Part shown: positions 18,113-26,623 of the stretch, in pieces
Position numbering within the stretch: position 1 is the first letter of the stretch
Layout: every line of letters starts with the position of its first letter
Assembly: GCA_964533735.1 (NCBI GenBank)
Contig: CAZHMD010000004.1
Location: 62,001-126,000, forward strand
Length of the DNA stretch: 64,000 nt
Source of the DNA: UBA6107 sp964533735
GTDB lineage: Bacteria; Chloroflexota; Anaerolineae; Anaerolineales; Anaerolineaceae
Direction of reading: 5' to 3'
The notes under the pieces: model-generated
What the model was told of the DNA's origin: nothing
What the model saw: only the letters and a program-made list of their open reading frames with translations
The model's database searches: none
Program-made: the position numbers and the translations under genes

Positions 18113-19039
18113 TTAGTTGCCGCCCTTATCAGAAACGCAGCGGAACCCGGCATCACTGCTGCTGTTAAAGTCGGGGTCGTAAGTGCGGTCTGCCGCACGG
18201 ATGAAGACTGAATTACTGCGCCAGCCACCACCGCGCAGCACCTTATAGGTACTGCCTGAAGGTCCTACAGGATTTTCAGCCGGTGATTTTTCGTAAGCAT
18301 CTGCGGCATACCAGTCGTTAACCCATTCCCAAACGTTGCCTGCCATATCCATAACGCCATACTCGCTGGCACCATCCGGGTAGCTGCCAACCGGGCTAGT
18401 ATCTCCCGCGCAGTAGTTGGAGGTGGTATTGTTGTAGATATTTGCCAGGCTGCAACTGGCATCTTCATCACCCCAGGGGTATGTTCGAATTATGCTTCCG
18501 CGCGCTGCTTTTTCCCATTCAGCCTCAGAGGGTAATCGCTTATCTTCCCATTTGCAGTAATCCTCCGCGTCAAACCACGAAACGTAGATTACCGGGAAAT
18601 AGGCATAAGCTGGATTGTCGTAATAAGATGGAAATGTATCCGAAGAGAAATCTTTCGGCGGATTACACGCACCTACCTTCACACACTCGGCATACTCACT
18701 ATTGGTAACCTCGTATTTATCGATGTAGAAATCGCCTAGGGCAATTGTGTGCAGGGGCAGCTCATCCGGGAGACAGGAAAACCCTCCGTTGTGATCCGGG
18801 TCACATCCCATCTGGAACTCACCTCCGGGGACCAGGACCATCTCGGCAGTGTCTATTTCTACCGGAATTGGTGCTTCGGTGGCGATTGGTTCGGGTGTTG
18901 CTGTTGGAATTACTTCCGGGGCTTGAGTTGGAGCTTTCGTTGGAGCTGAGGTGGGCAACACCTGCAGCGTTGCGGTAGGTTCTGAAGCACATCCAACAAG
19001 GAACATCAATGCAACTGTGAAGAGGATTACTTTTTTCAT
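18113..19039 (-). CDS. SUMF1/formylglycine-generating-enzyme-fold lipoprotein
   Basis: A 308-residue protein. The lipoprotein signal ends in LVGC (C17), followed by a Pro/Thr/Ala linker to about residue 62. The SUMF1 domain follows with MVLVPGGEFQMG, YIDKYEVTNSEYAECV, RLPSEAEWEKAARG, YGVMDMAGNVWEWVNDWY and a C-terminal RGGGWRS-to-GFRC region. The paired Cys of true formylglycine-generating enzymes (in the RGGSW...C...C region) are replaced here by Ser/Ile, so it is probably a non-catalytic ligand-binding member. GGGAGG supports the start. Confidence 0.85.
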   Translation of the reverse strand: MKKVILFTVALMFLVGCASEPTATLQVLPTSAPTKAPTQAPEVIPTATPEPIATEAPIPVEIDTAEMVLVPGGEFQMGCDPDHNGGFSCLPDELPLHTIALGDFYIDKYEVTNSEYAECVKVGACNPPKDFSSDTFPSYYDNPAYAYFPVIYVSWFDAEDYCKWEDKRLPSEAEWEKAARGSIIRTYPWGDEDASCSLANIYNNTTSNYCAGDTSPVGSYPDGASEYGVMDMAGNVWEWVNDWYAADAYEKSPAENPVGPSGSTYKVLRGGGWRSNSVFIRAADRTYDPDFNSSSDAGFRCVSDKGGN

Positions 19040-19195
19040 AGTGAACCTCCCTTCCTTATTTTAAATTTTACAACCAAGTTGACCGTTTTGATTCCATCAA
19101 TGTGTTTAATAAATTAAAACCCCCCAATCTTAAAGGGGAATGAGATTTTTGAACCCTTTTTAACCGTGAAAAAACCGCGATCCCGCCCTCAACCC

Positions 19196-20389
19196 CTATT
19201 TTGGAGGTTCGGAAGCTGTTTCTTGAGAAGCCAAAACCGGTTCTGCATCTGAAATTAATGATGTTATTCTCGAGAGGCTGCTCATCACCAAAGGCGGCTT
19301 GGGTTCTTCCATTGTGCTGACGGCTTCTGTCAATTGATCCAGGCGTTCCTTGAGGTCTGAAATTGTCGCGGCTGCCCCGGTCACAGACCTGTGGCTGACC
19401 AGCCGATACCATAAGATCTGGCAAACCACCGACAAAGGCGGCGCAAGGATGATCCCAAAAATTCCAAAAGTATCTGCCAGCGCGATTAAGAAGATCACTG
19501 TCAGGATCGGATTATCCCACCTGCGGTTTAACAGTCTTGGTTTGAGCCAAATCATGATAGCGATCATGACTAATAACGCGTACAGTGCTGTGAACAAGCC
19601 AATTTGAATACCGGTGAACAATCCCACCAGCAGAGGTGCAAGAATTGCCAGTATAGCTCCAACCACAGGGATCAGGCACAACAGTGCACCAACCAGGGCT
19701 AACAGCGATGGATATGGTGATCCGAACAACCAGTACCCAAGCCCTAACAGTAAACCAGCCGCGAGACTTTGGATGAGTTGACCGCGGATATAACTGCCAA
19801 TATCGGGCTCGATCGTTCGCCAGACACTCCGAGCGCGCTTGCGCTGGTCGGAGGGCAGGATAGACAGCCACAACCGTTCGAAATGAGCCTGGTTAAAGCC
19901 CCAATAAATCGCCAGTATCAAAATAATCGCAATCGCAGCGGCTAAACCACCAATTCCCTGGGCAATGCCCAGTAATGCAGGACCAACAAGCTCACCTTCG
20001 CTTCCGATGATCGCCTGGAAAAGGACACTTGGAGACGGCAGCGAGGTTAAGATTACCTTTTGGACAGAACTGCCTGCCCAGATTGGCAGTACCCATCTAT
20101 CGTGCACACTGACGCTTCTCGCGAATTCCTGTACCTCAACAGTTGAGGTCTTGAATGCTAGAAAGAGGAGAAAACCAAATCCTCCCAGCAGAATGAGGTA
20201 AGCGAAAATCCAGGCTACGCGCTCAATAAAGCTGCGCCCTGCCAACCTGCTGAACAATGGACGAATTGTAGCTGCCAGCATTAATGAGATTAAAACATAA
20301 GCCACAATAGTGCGGAACTGCCATAGCACCAATATCGCCAGTAATGTGGTTAATACAGCCACCCCAATTCTTACAAGGTTTTTACTCAT
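19196..20389 (-). CDS. AI-2E family transporter (second of tandem pair)
   Basis: A 397-residue polytopic protein of the AI-2E (TqsA/PerM) family with about eight hydrophobic helices. The conserved central part has IRGQLIQSLAAGLLLGLGYWLFG, an LLCLIPVVGAILA segment and LADTFGIFGIILAPPL. The C-terminal 60 residues form a charged, probably cytoplasmic tail. Family members export or exchange small molecules or ions; AI-2 is not implied. Its ATG overlaps the end of the upstream paralogue by 8 bases, so translation is probably coupled. Confidence 0.88.
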   Translation of the reverse strand: MSKNLVRIGVAVLTTLLAILVLWQFRTIVAYVLISLMLAATIRPLFSRLAGRSFIERVAWIFAYLILLGGFGFLLFLAFKTSTVEVQEFARSVSVHDRWVLPIWAGSSVQKVILTSLPSPSVLFQAIIGSEGELVGPALLGIAQGIGGLAAAIAIILILAIYWGFNQAHFERLWLSILPSDQRKRARSVWRTIEPDIGSYIRGQLIQSLAAGLLLGLGYWLFGSPYPSLLALVGALLCLIPVVGAILAILAPLLVGLFTGIQIGLFTALYALLVMIAIMIWLKPRLLNRRWDNPILTVIFLIALADTFGIFGIILAPPLSVVCQILWYRLVSHRSVTGAAATISDLKERLDQLTEAVSTMEEPKPPLVMSSLSRITSLISDAEPVLASQETASEPPK

Positions 20390-21659
20390 GGGTATCTACC
20401 GGGGGGATCTGTGATAACAACGCGTCCAGGTCTGTGGTCAGAGCTTCTACTTCGTCCATCACTTTATCGATCTGCTTCACTCTTAAAGCAGAACCGCCTT
20501 TTTTGAGCCGAACTTGTTTCTGAAGGTCTTGTTCCAGGTCTTTTGCCTCATAACGCAGCCGGCTGGTTATGTCACGACCGATTGAGTCCTCCGGGATCAA
20601 GTCCGCCGGGCGGAAAACGAAGCGTTCAAGTAGCAACTGGAGTATTGCGGCAATCGGGATTGCCATGAGCGCTCCTGCAACGCCAAAAAGGGAGCTGAAG
20701 GCGAAGATTGCCAGCAGGGAGACAAACGGATTAACGCCGACCGCCTTGCTCATGATGCGTGGAACTAAAAGATTGTTTTCAAGGATTTGAATGATAACCG
20801 TTGCAACGATCACCCACAGTAACATTGTGGGGGAAATTGATAGCGCGATCAAACCCGCCGGAATGGCACCTAATGTTGGGCCGACCATCGGCACGGCTTC
20901 CAAGGCTCCAGCCACAAGGGCTAACACCAGGGCATTAGGTAACCCAATGATCAGGTAGGCGATCAATGCCAAAACGCCGACGACCAGGCAAAGGGCACCT
21001 TGCCCTGCTATGAAGTAACCAATCTTTGATTCCATCGCCGTGATCAATTCAAAAATACCCTCGCGGTGAGATATGGGGAGCAAATGGATCAGGGATTGGA
21101 TCGTTCGGGTTCCATCCAATGACCAATGGAACGCCAGAAGTAGAATAACGATTGTAAAAAACACGACTTTTGCGGAAGTTGTAACAACCCCCAGAGCTTG
21201 TTCAGCAGAAGCCAATAATTCAGGATCCGTTTGGTGCACGGAGTCGAATCCCGGCAGGGCATCAGGCAGGAACTGGTTGATGCCCACTAACAGTTGGTTT
21301 GGAGAATTCACCAGCCATGTGCGGAGATTTTGATAGTATTCCGGGATTCCTGAAACGATGGCAGAACCCTGATCGAAGACCAGGGGAAACAATAAAAGAA
21401 TAAATCCAATGAAGAATGCGAGCAGAAGCGCGTATATGATGAGAACCCCGACCACCCTGGGGATCCCCCGCCGGTACAACCAGTTCACGATCGGCCTGAT
21501 GACCGTTCCCAACATGATGGCTACGAACAGAATAAAAGCGACCTGGTAATAACGGTAGAGCAACCAAAAGCCAAGGGCAACACAAACGAGTACCAGCGTG
21601 GCTACCATAACCCGTCTGAATGTCCATTGGTCAGTTTGTGATGGCGGATTAAGATCCAA
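20382..21659 (-). CDS. AI-2E family transporter (first of tandem pair)
   Basis: A 425-residue paralogue of the downstream gene, with the same family core: YFIAGQGALCLVVGVLALIAYLIIGLP, LEAVPMVGPTLGAIPAG and GVAGALMAIPIAAILQL. A charged C-terminal tail carries a coiled-coil-like segment. The start is a TTG with GGAGG five bases upstream; no nearby ATG fits better. The two paralogues form an overlapping pair, which may point to a hetero-oligomer. Confidence 0.88.
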   Translation of the reverse strand: MDLNPPSQTDQWTFRRVMVATLVLVCVALGFWLLYRYYQVAFILFVAIMLGTVIRPIVNWLYRRGIPRVVGVLIIYALLLAFFIGFILLLFPLVFDQGSAIVSGIPEYYQNLRTWLVNSPNQLLVGINQFLPDALPGFDSVHQTDPELLASAEQALGVVTTSAKVVFFTIVILLLAFHWSLDGTRTIQSLIHLLPISHREGIFELITAMESKIGYFIAGQGALCLVVGVLALIAYLIIGLPNALVLALVAGALEAVPMVGPTLGAIPAGLIALSISPTMLLWVIVATVIIQILENNLLVPRIMSKAVGVNPFVSLLAIFAFSSLFGVAGALMAIPIAAILQLLLERFVFRPADLIPEDSIGRDITSRLRYEAKDLEQDLQKQVRLKKGGSALRVKQIDKVMDEVEALTTDLDALLSQIPPVDTHE

Positions 21660-21686
21660 CTTTACCTCCGGGATTACCAGAAATTT

Positions 21687-22103
21687 CTATTTTCCTGAAA
21701 AATAACCCCGCGCCTTGGCGGAAATTTGGGAATAGGTCATCTTGTCTACTGTGGCAATACCCACAATTCGTGCGCCAAGATTTTTAGACTTGAGACGGTT
21801 TTCGAGCTCAACCTTTGCTTCTCCGGGTCCGAAAATCCAGATGGATTCAGCGTTTTGAATGAACGAGATGACTCTGTCATAATAACTTTCCAGGTGGTCG
21901 CCAAAATGTCGGTCGCGTACATCCTCGCCTGCAGATCGATGTGAACTATTGCTGCCACCAGAATCCTGATTTGAGGACTGCATATGGGACTCGATATCCG
22001 AAGTGATTTCCTGGATTTTTTCGGTTCTATCCTCAAAAGTGACCACCACTGCCTTACGGTGGTCGATCCATAAACCTACTTCTTTCTTTATGTGGTTCTT
22101 CAA
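21687..22103 (-). CDS. eRF1-domain-like small protein ('translational machinery protein' type)
   Basis: A 138-residue protein with GLWIDHRKAVVVTF at the N terminus, a His/Ser-rich middle, and a C-terminal GPGEAKVELENRLK followed by VGIATVDKMTYSQISAKAR. This arrangement matches a bacterial family annotated as translational machinery protein, related to the C-terminal domain of archaeal/eukaryotic release factor 1. The role is not established. The start is a TTG; the first internal ATG would remove the N-terminal motif. It lies six bases downstream of the repeat-protein gene and is likely co-transcribed with it. Confidence 0.65.
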   Translation of the reverse strand: MKNHIKKEVGLWIDHRKAVVVTFEDRTEKIQEITSDIESHMQSSNQDSGGSNSSHRSAGEDVRDRHFGDHLESYYDRVISFIQNAESIWIFGPGEAKVELENRLKSKNLGARIVGIATVDKMTYSQISAKARGYFSGK

Positions 22104-22109
22104 AGTTGT

Positions 22110-22559
22110 TTACCCCTTTTCTATAGAAATTTTCAAATCAGCTTTTTTCTTGGGAGTGGCAAGGATCGTATCATTGCGTTTTTCTTGCTTTAAACGCCGA
22201 ATATGGGCTCGCAATCCCTTTGCTTTTCGTTTTATTTTCGTTTTGATTGGTTCGCTGACTTTCTCTTCCACTTTCTTTTTGATTGGCTCACTTGTTTTTT
22301 CAATTATTTTCATTTTGGTCGGAATTTCAACTTTTTCTTTAATTTTCGTTTTCGTCGGACTGCTAACTTTGTCTTTCATTCCTGTTTTGGTTGGAATACC
22401 AACTTTACCTTCCCTTTTTGTCTTCGTTGGGTTGCTGACCTTTTCTTTCACTTCCGTTTTGATTGGAATGCCAGCTTTTTCTTTCACTTTGGTTTTGATT
22501 GGAATGCCAACTTTTTCTTTCGCTGTGGTTTTGGTTGGCTCGTTTGTTTTTTCTTTCAT
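22110..22559 (-). CDS. Lys-rich 12-residue tandem-repeat protein
   Basis: A 149-residue, very basic protein. Residues 3-110 consist of nine uninterrupted 12-residue units with the pattern E-K-[VTA]-x-x-P-[TI]-K-T-K-x-K. The C-terminal 39 residues are also basic, with RAHIRRLKQEKR. There is no signal peptide or membrane segment. Composition resembles histone H1-like or nucleic-acid-binding tails, but no homologue is recognised. GGAG lies before the ATG. It lies between an RNB ribonuclease gene upstream and an eRF1-like gene downstream, so an RNA- or ribosome-linked role is possible. Confidence 0.7.
   Translation of the reverse strand: MKEKTNEPTKTTAKEKVGIPIKTKVKEKAGIPIKTEVKEKVSNPTKTKREGKVGIPTKTGMKDKVSSPTKTKIKEKVEIPTKMKIIEKTSEPIKKKVEEKVSEPIKTKIKRKAKGLRAHIRRLKQEKRNDTILATPKKKADLKISIEKG
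22230..22553 (-). repeat. Nine tandem 36-bp coding repeats
   Basis: Nine in-frame 36-bp units encode the 12-residue EKxxxPxKTKxK repeat. The register is kept exactly across all units, while individual bases differ, so selection appears to hold the protein pattern. Confidence 0.8.
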
Positions 22560-22582
22560 GTTCTACTCTCCTCTGGATTGCA

Positions 22583-24088
22583 CTAAACAATGTGTTGTGA
22601 ATGTACTTTTCTAAAATCAATGAATCCCATCTCAACATCTACATGGATCAGCTGCACGCGGATCCTGTCACCAACATCCACACCCTCGAATCCTTGTACC
22701 AGTTTTCCCTCGACCGGGATGGAAAGCAAACGCACCCAGGTGCCCTTTTGGGCAGCGCCGGTAGTAATGGAGTCAAATTGTTCACCGATCCTTGATTCCA
22801 GTAAGAGGGCTGCTGCTGATTTTTCAACCTGTCGTTCAACTTTGTTGGCGGCATCTTCAGATTCAGTACAATGAATTGCCAGTAAATCCAACTCCTCTTT
22901 TTGATAAGGAACAGCTTTTCCGTCCATCGCTGCTTTTAACAGCCGCTGGGTAACCAGATCGGGAAAACGTCGGTTTGGTGCTGTAGAATGTGCATAATCT
23001 TTAACAGCCAGACCAAAGTGACCTGGCGCATCTTCATCAGGCAGTTCGGCGATGTATTCGCCGGCTCCGAGCAACTTGATGACTGCCAGGGACAGGTCAG
23101 GAAATCGCAGAGGGTCGCTTGCCTTTTCCTTTACCAGGAACTCCTCAAGCGCCTTTGAATCCGGCATAACTGGGAGTTTGGCACCATGATTCTTGGCAAT
23201 CTCCACGATACGCTCCCAGCGTTTTGGAACGCGCACAACCCGTCTGAGTGAAGGGAATTTAGAGTCAGATAAATAGCGTGCGGTAACTCCGTTAGCGGCG
23301 ATCATGAAATCTTCAATGATCTCCCTGGCGCGATTCTTTTCTTCCACTTCGAGGACACGGATTTGATCCCCATCGAATATAGGTTTGGTTTCGATTGTTT
23401 CGAGGCTTAAGGCTCCGTTCAGATGGCGCAGATTCTTCAACCATTGGGCGGCCCTATCCTGAAGGTGAATATTTTCTGCGAGCCCGTCGACCGCACTCAT
23501 AGCCTCTGGAGCAGGTCCATTGCCATCCAACCAGGCAGCGACACTGCGATAGGCAAGCTTGGCATGATTACGGACCTTGGCTCGATACACTTCGGAAGAT
23601 TGAACTGAACCGTCTGGGTCGATCACCATTTCGGCTACAACCGCCAGACGATCTTCATTAAAATTTAACGATGTAAGATTAGTCGAAAGTTTCTCGGGGA
23701 TCATGGGAAAAACAGTTGAAGCTGTGTATACAGAAGTTGTGTTGTGGCGGGCGTGCTCATCAATGGCTGATCCCTTATTAACCAGTGAATCCACATCTGC
23801 CACTGCGACCCAAACCTTGGCACTCCCACCCGGCAGTTCTTCTGCCACGGTCAATTGGTCAAGGTCAAGGGAATCTTCATTATCAATGGATGCCCAAAGT
23901 AGCCCGCTTAAATCACGCGATGGGGCAATATTCAGTTGCGCAGGTGCTTGTATTTTTTCAAGTTGCTGGAGTGCTGCAGTAGAAAAGTCTGGGAGCATGC
24001 CTCTTTCGAGCATAGCTTTACGGGCAATGTTCTCTAAAATGAAACGATGCTTGCTGCTGTGATTAGTCAATATCTCACTCACTCCCAT
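22583..24088 (-). CDS. RNB-domain (RNase II/R family) ribonuclease
   Basis: A 501-residue 3'-5' exoribonuclease-type protein. The RNB catalytic region begins with SIDNEDSLDLDQL. The last acidic residue of the classical DFDD motif is Gln, as in the DLDQ subgroup typical of actinobacterial-type RNB proteins. Later motifs include FPMIPEKLSTNLTSLN, HAKLAYRSV, FMIAANGVTARYL and YAHSTAPNRRFPDLV. The N-terminal cold-shock domains of RNase R are missing, and the C-terminal OB-like segment is short. It probably degrades structured or damaged RNA. The Shine-Dalgarno sequence before this ATG is weak; an internal start is possible. Confidence 0.85.
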   Translation of the reverse strand: MGVSEILTNHSSKHRFILENIARKAMLERGMLPDFSTAALQQLEKIQAPAQLNIAPSRDLSGLLWASIDNEDSLDLDQLTVAEELPGGSAKVWVAVADVDSLVNKGSAIDEHARHNTTSVYTASTVFPMIPEKLSTNLTSLNFNEDRLAVVAEMVIDPDGSVQSSEVYRAKVRNHAKLAYRSVAAWLDGNGPAPEAMSAVDGLAENIHLQDRAAQWLKNLRHLNGALSLETIETKPIFDGDQIRVLEVEEKNRAREIIEDFMIAANGVTARYLSDSKFPSLRRVVRVPKRWERIVEIAKNHGAKLPVMPDSKALEEFLVKEKASDPLRFPDLSLAVIKLLGAGEYIAELPDEDAPGHFGLAVKDYAHSTAPNRRFPDLVTQRLLKAAMDGKAVPYQKEELDLLAIHCTESEDAANKVERQVEKSAAALLLESRIGEQFDSITTGAAQKGTWVRLLSIPVEGKLVQGFEGVDVGDRIRVQLIHVDVEMGFIDFRKVHSQHIV

Positions 24089-24122
24089 GTGTGACCAGTT
24101 GTTACTTCAAGCCAAAAGTGTT

Positions 24123-24554
24123 CTAATTGGTTTGTGAAATATCCTTAACTACTTCCGCAGTTTTTTCCGGCTGATTGACGCGAGTGGCCACGTCTGCCTG
24201 GGAAATAATGCCAAGTACTTTGTTGACATTGTCCACGATGACAATCCGGCGTAACTGATTTTCAGACATTGCATCCAGAGCTACCTGTAATTCGTCATCT
24301 GATCTGCAGGTGACGACCTTGCGCGTCATTACCGCCTCAACTTTGGTGGTTTTTGCCTCGAGCCCTTCACCAACAACCTTTAATGCCAGGTCGCGGTCGG
24401 TAATGATTCCGATCAATTTCTTGTTCTGGTCATTGTCGACTACAGGCACAGATCCAACGTTCTCTCGTTTCATCAGTTCTGCCACGCTGACCACATTGTC
24501 GGTTGGCTTGCAGAAGTGCGGGTTCGGGGTCATGATATCGGCACACGTTTTCAT
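24123..24554 (-). CDS. Tandem CBS domain protein
   Basis: A 143-residue protein made almost only of two CBS domains (about residues 8-65 and 75-130), with the usual MTPNPHFCKPTDNV, GIITDRDLA, TCRSDDELQVALDAM and GIISQADVA motifs. Stand-alone CBS pairs bind adenine nucleotides and act as energy sensors. AAAGGA precedes the start. It sits between the ribonuclease and small stress-protein genes. Confidence 0.9.
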   Translation of the reverse strand: MKTCADIMTPNPHFCKPTDNVVSVAELMKRENVGSVPVVDNDQNKKLIGIITDRDLALKVVGEGLEAKTTKVEAVMTRKVVTCRSDDELQVALDAMSENQLRRIVIVDNVNKVLGIISQADVATRVNQPEKTAEVVKDISQTN

Positions 24555-24659
24555 TTGTAGGTCCTTTCAATCAGGTATTTTCCCATTTGGGGATGAGCAC
24601 ATTACACTCATCTCTCAAAGAGTTAATCCCGAATAGCGGGAGTAGATAATTACAGTCCA

Positions 24660-24687
24660 GCCTGCCCGGGATGTAAACCGGGCAGGC
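24660..24687 (-). terminator. GC-rich hairpin downstream of the Lmo0937-like gene
   Basis: A perfect 10-bp GC-rich stem (24660-24669 with 24678-24687) with an 8-nt loop. There is no T tract on either side, so termination is only presumed from position. Confidence 0.4.
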
Positions 24688-24751
24688 AGATCACTCTGCG
24701 TTTTGATACTTGTTAACCATTATTGGCACAACCAACGTGACACGCGGGTAT

Positions 24752-24907
24752 TTATATGATCCCAAGTAGTTTCAAGATGATGAGAATGACCGCAATCACG
24801 ATCAGTGTGTGAATCCAGTTACCTGTTTTTGGGAAGCCGGAAAAGACTCTTCCGCCAAAAGCACCGAGCAACCACAGAATCAACAGAATTACAATAATCG
24901 TCCACAT
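24752..24907 (-). CDS. Lmo0937-family small membrane protein
   Basis: A 51-residue protein beginning MWTIIVILLILWLLGAFGG and ending in a second hydrophobic helix (LIVIAVILIILKLLG). This two-helix pattern with a GNWIHTL turn is characteristic of the Lmo0937 group of tiny stress-associated membrane proteins. AAAGGAG lies just before the ATG. Confidence 0.82.
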   Translation of the reverse strand: MWTIIVILLILWLLGAFGGRVFSGFPKTGNWIHTLIVIAVILIILKLLGII

Positions 24908-25027
24908 AAGTTTTCTCCTTTTAGTCGATCTTCCAAAAATCTTTTGGATGCCGCAATACTATTTGACTCGCAGCATTTGACCTAACGGTCTGGAATAAAA
25001 ATTCCGATGAATGCAAAATAAATGGAA

Positions 25028-25270
25028 TCATGTCACCCTTCGTCCCCTCGAACTAAAACCAACCGGGGAATCAGACTGTTCACTAACCTGGCCAGCATCC
25101 TGGCTTCCGTTGAGGTTATCTGTGCTTATACCAGCCTGCAATTTCTCCTCGTCGGAAATAACAAATGCTCCGATAAATCTCTTTATAGCCCCAAGAATTG
25201 AAGAGGCTGCTGCCATATTGCTGTTCTCATTTTTTGCTTCAACAACATTGATTTCTAAGGATTCATCCAT
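25028..25270 (-). CDS. Small hypothetical protein
   Basis: An 80-residue frame with AAAGG before the ATG. The N-terminal half is acidic and Ala-rich with AIKRFIGAFV, and the C-terminal half is Ser/Gln/Gly-rich. No family is recognised. It is kept because of its position and orientation within the block of small stress genes; coding status is uncertain. Confidence 0.45.
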   Translation of the reverse strand: MDESLEINVVEAKNENSNMAAASSILGAIKRFIGAFVISDEEKLQAGISTDNLNGSQDAGQVSEQSDSPVGFSSRGRRVT

Positions 25271-25306
25271 TCATTTACCTTTTACCTCTAAATGTGCTGG
25301 TATTTT

Positions 25307-25338
25307 CTGGCAGGGATGCTATGGCACACCCCTGCCAG
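25307..25338 (-). terminator. Hairpin downstream of the GlsB-like gene
   Basis: A 9-bp perfect stem (25307-25315 with 25330-25338) lies beyond the GlsB-like stop on the minus strand. A second small hairpin at about 25340-25357 is adjacent. There is no clear T tract. Confidence 0.4.
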
Positions 25339-25377
25339 GTGCGGTCGGGAAACCGCATGGAGAAATCTAACTTGTTT

Positions 25378-25632
25378 TTAGAGCCTTCGGCGTAACAGGT
25401 GAACGATCGCTATGAGAATGATGGCACCAAGCAGGGTCACCAGCATGGTCGGCAGGGTGATGGCATCGTTGATCGTGCCAACTTTCAACAACGGGGTGAT
25501 GAACCAACCAGCCAGGAATGCACCAACAATGGCTACGATGATATTGATCAACAAACTGGCTTTGTCCTTCATGATTACAGAAGCGACCCAGCCTATTACT
25601 GCGGCAACAACCAGGTAAATTATGATGTTCAT
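25378..25632 (-). CDS. GlsB/YeaQ/YmgE family membrane protein
   Basis: An 84-residue transglycosylase-associated-type protein with three hydrophobic segments. The Gly-containing second helix (IIVAIVGAFLAGWF) and GWVAS near residues 14-18 are typical. Despite the old name no transglycosylase activity is known; members are often stress-induced. AAGGAG precedes the ATG. Confidence 0.88.
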   Translation of the reverse strand: MNIIIYLVVAAVIGWVASVIMKDKASLLINIIVAIVGAFLAGWFITPLLKVGTINDAITLPTMLVTLLGAIILIAIVHLLRRRL

Positions 25633-25740
25633 ACGTTCTCCTTATGATTAGTTGGCTTCACGGAATACCGTGTCTTTCTATTATTCCTCCCCCATTTGCT
25701 GTAAGGCGAGAGGGGAGAGTGAACAAACATGAAAAAAAGT

Positions 25741-25872
25741 TTAAGAATCGGAATCAGAAGCAGGGACAGTCTTCACAACTAACCGCCTGCGTTCTGCTTC
25801 TGACATCCAACTGGCAATCCAGCCGATAAATGCACCTACGGAAAGCCAGATAATGAAATTGGATAGCTTCAT
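25741..25872 (-). CDS. 43-residue single-helix membrane protein
   Basis: A short frame that starts with one hydrophobic helix (NFIIWLSVGAFIGWIASW) and ends in a charged tail. The helix resembles the first segment of GlsB/YeaQ proteins, so it may be a shortened relative of the gene downstream. GGAG is placed seven bases before the ATG. Confidence 0.62.
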   Translation of the reverse strand: MKLSNFIIWLSVGAFIGWIASWMSEAERRRLVVKTVPASDSDS

Positions 25873-25937
25873 TTGTTTCTCCTTTCACAAAAACAACGTG
25901 TGTTTCAGTGATTTATCCTAATTTTCAACCTGATGGA

Positions 25938-26405
25938 TTAGGGTGTATCCGTCGGAAGGCGTGTATTGGTGTCTTCGGTAATGGTGGTGCGGGTGGCGGT
26001 GGCTGTTGCCGCAGGGGTGTGATCTGTAACAGTTGTCTGCTTGGTACTTACAGGTCCGCGTGGGCGGTAGAAGAGTACATATACCAGGCGTTCCAGTGCC
26101 CAAAAAACCAGGGCGTAAACGATCATGGCAATCAATGTCGAAAACTCGAACACCATCCCGCCGGACGAAGGAGCTCCGGTTAGACTTGCAAAGGGAGCAA
26201 CGAACACGTTGGTTAATCCATACAGGAATGATGCAAAAGCATTTTCCGGATTTGCCCCGATGAGTTTAAAAAAGAATCGTAAAGCTAGCACGGCTTCCAG
26301 GAATCCGAGAAGCAACCAGATCAACTGAGTGGCTTTAAAAGTCGCGATCCGTCCCTCTCGCCCTGCTTCTTGCTGCGAAGTTCTCGTCTCTCGATAGTCT
26401 GTCAT
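25938..26405 (-). CDS. YggT-like membrane protein with Thr-rich tail
   Basis: A 155-residue protein with two or three hydrophobic helices. The first (LIWLLLGFLEAVLALRFFFKLIGANP) closely resembles YggT-type proteins. The C-terminal 45 residues are Thr/Pro/Ala-rich and probably exposed. The ATG at 26405 overlaps the CsbD stop as ATGA, so translation is coupled; the frame could open at 26423 but that is inside the CsbD gene. Confidence 0.75.
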   Translation of the reverse strand: MTDYRETRTSQQEAGREGRIATFKATQLIWLLLGFLEAVLALRFFFKLIGANPENAFASFLYGLTNVFVAPFASLTGAPSSGGMVFEFSTLIAMIVYALVFWALERLVYVLFYRPRGPVSTKQTTVTDHTPAATATATRTTITEDTNTRLPTDTP

Positions 26406-26596
26406 TTTGTCCTCTTTTCCCATTCTTCTTGAGCTTGTTGCTGGGTGTAACCATACTTTTCCTGGAGTAAACCGGTTAACTTATCATAATTACCTTCGAC
26501 TTTGTCCAGGTCGTCATCAGTGAGTTTGCCCCACCAGATTTTTGCTTGTCCGCGAAATTGCTTCCACTTGCCTTCAAATACGTTATTGTTTAACAT
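26402..26596 (-). CDS. CsbD-family stress protein
   Basis: A 64-residue CsbD-like protein: NNNVFEGKWKQFRGQAK, WWGKLTDDDLDKVEGNYDKL and a C-terminal YGYTQQQAQEEWEK. These are abundant small helical proteins induced by general stress in many bacteria. AGAGGAAAA precedes the start. Confidence 0.92.
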   Translation of the reverse strand: MLNNNVFEGKWKQFRGQAKIWWGKLTDDDLDKVEGNYDKLTGLLQEKYGYTQQQAQEEWEKRTK

Positions 26597-26623
26597 TTTT
26601 CCTCTTTTTTGAATTTTGGTTGA

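Noticed and set aside
22230..22553. CRISPR-like array suggested by 36-bp periodicity
   Set aside because: Units are contiguous without spacers and keep a protein reading frame, so this is a coding repeat.
22203..22614. Phe-rich plus-strand frames opposite the repeat protein (a possible membrane protein)
   Set aside because: Antisense of Lys codons yields Phe/Leu; the regular 12-residue repeat, ATG and ribosome site are on the minus strand.
22583..24088. Ribonuclease possibly inactive because the last Asp of the DFDD motif is Gln
   Set aside because: The DLDQ form is found in a whole RNB subgroup, so it is not by itself evidence of inactivity.
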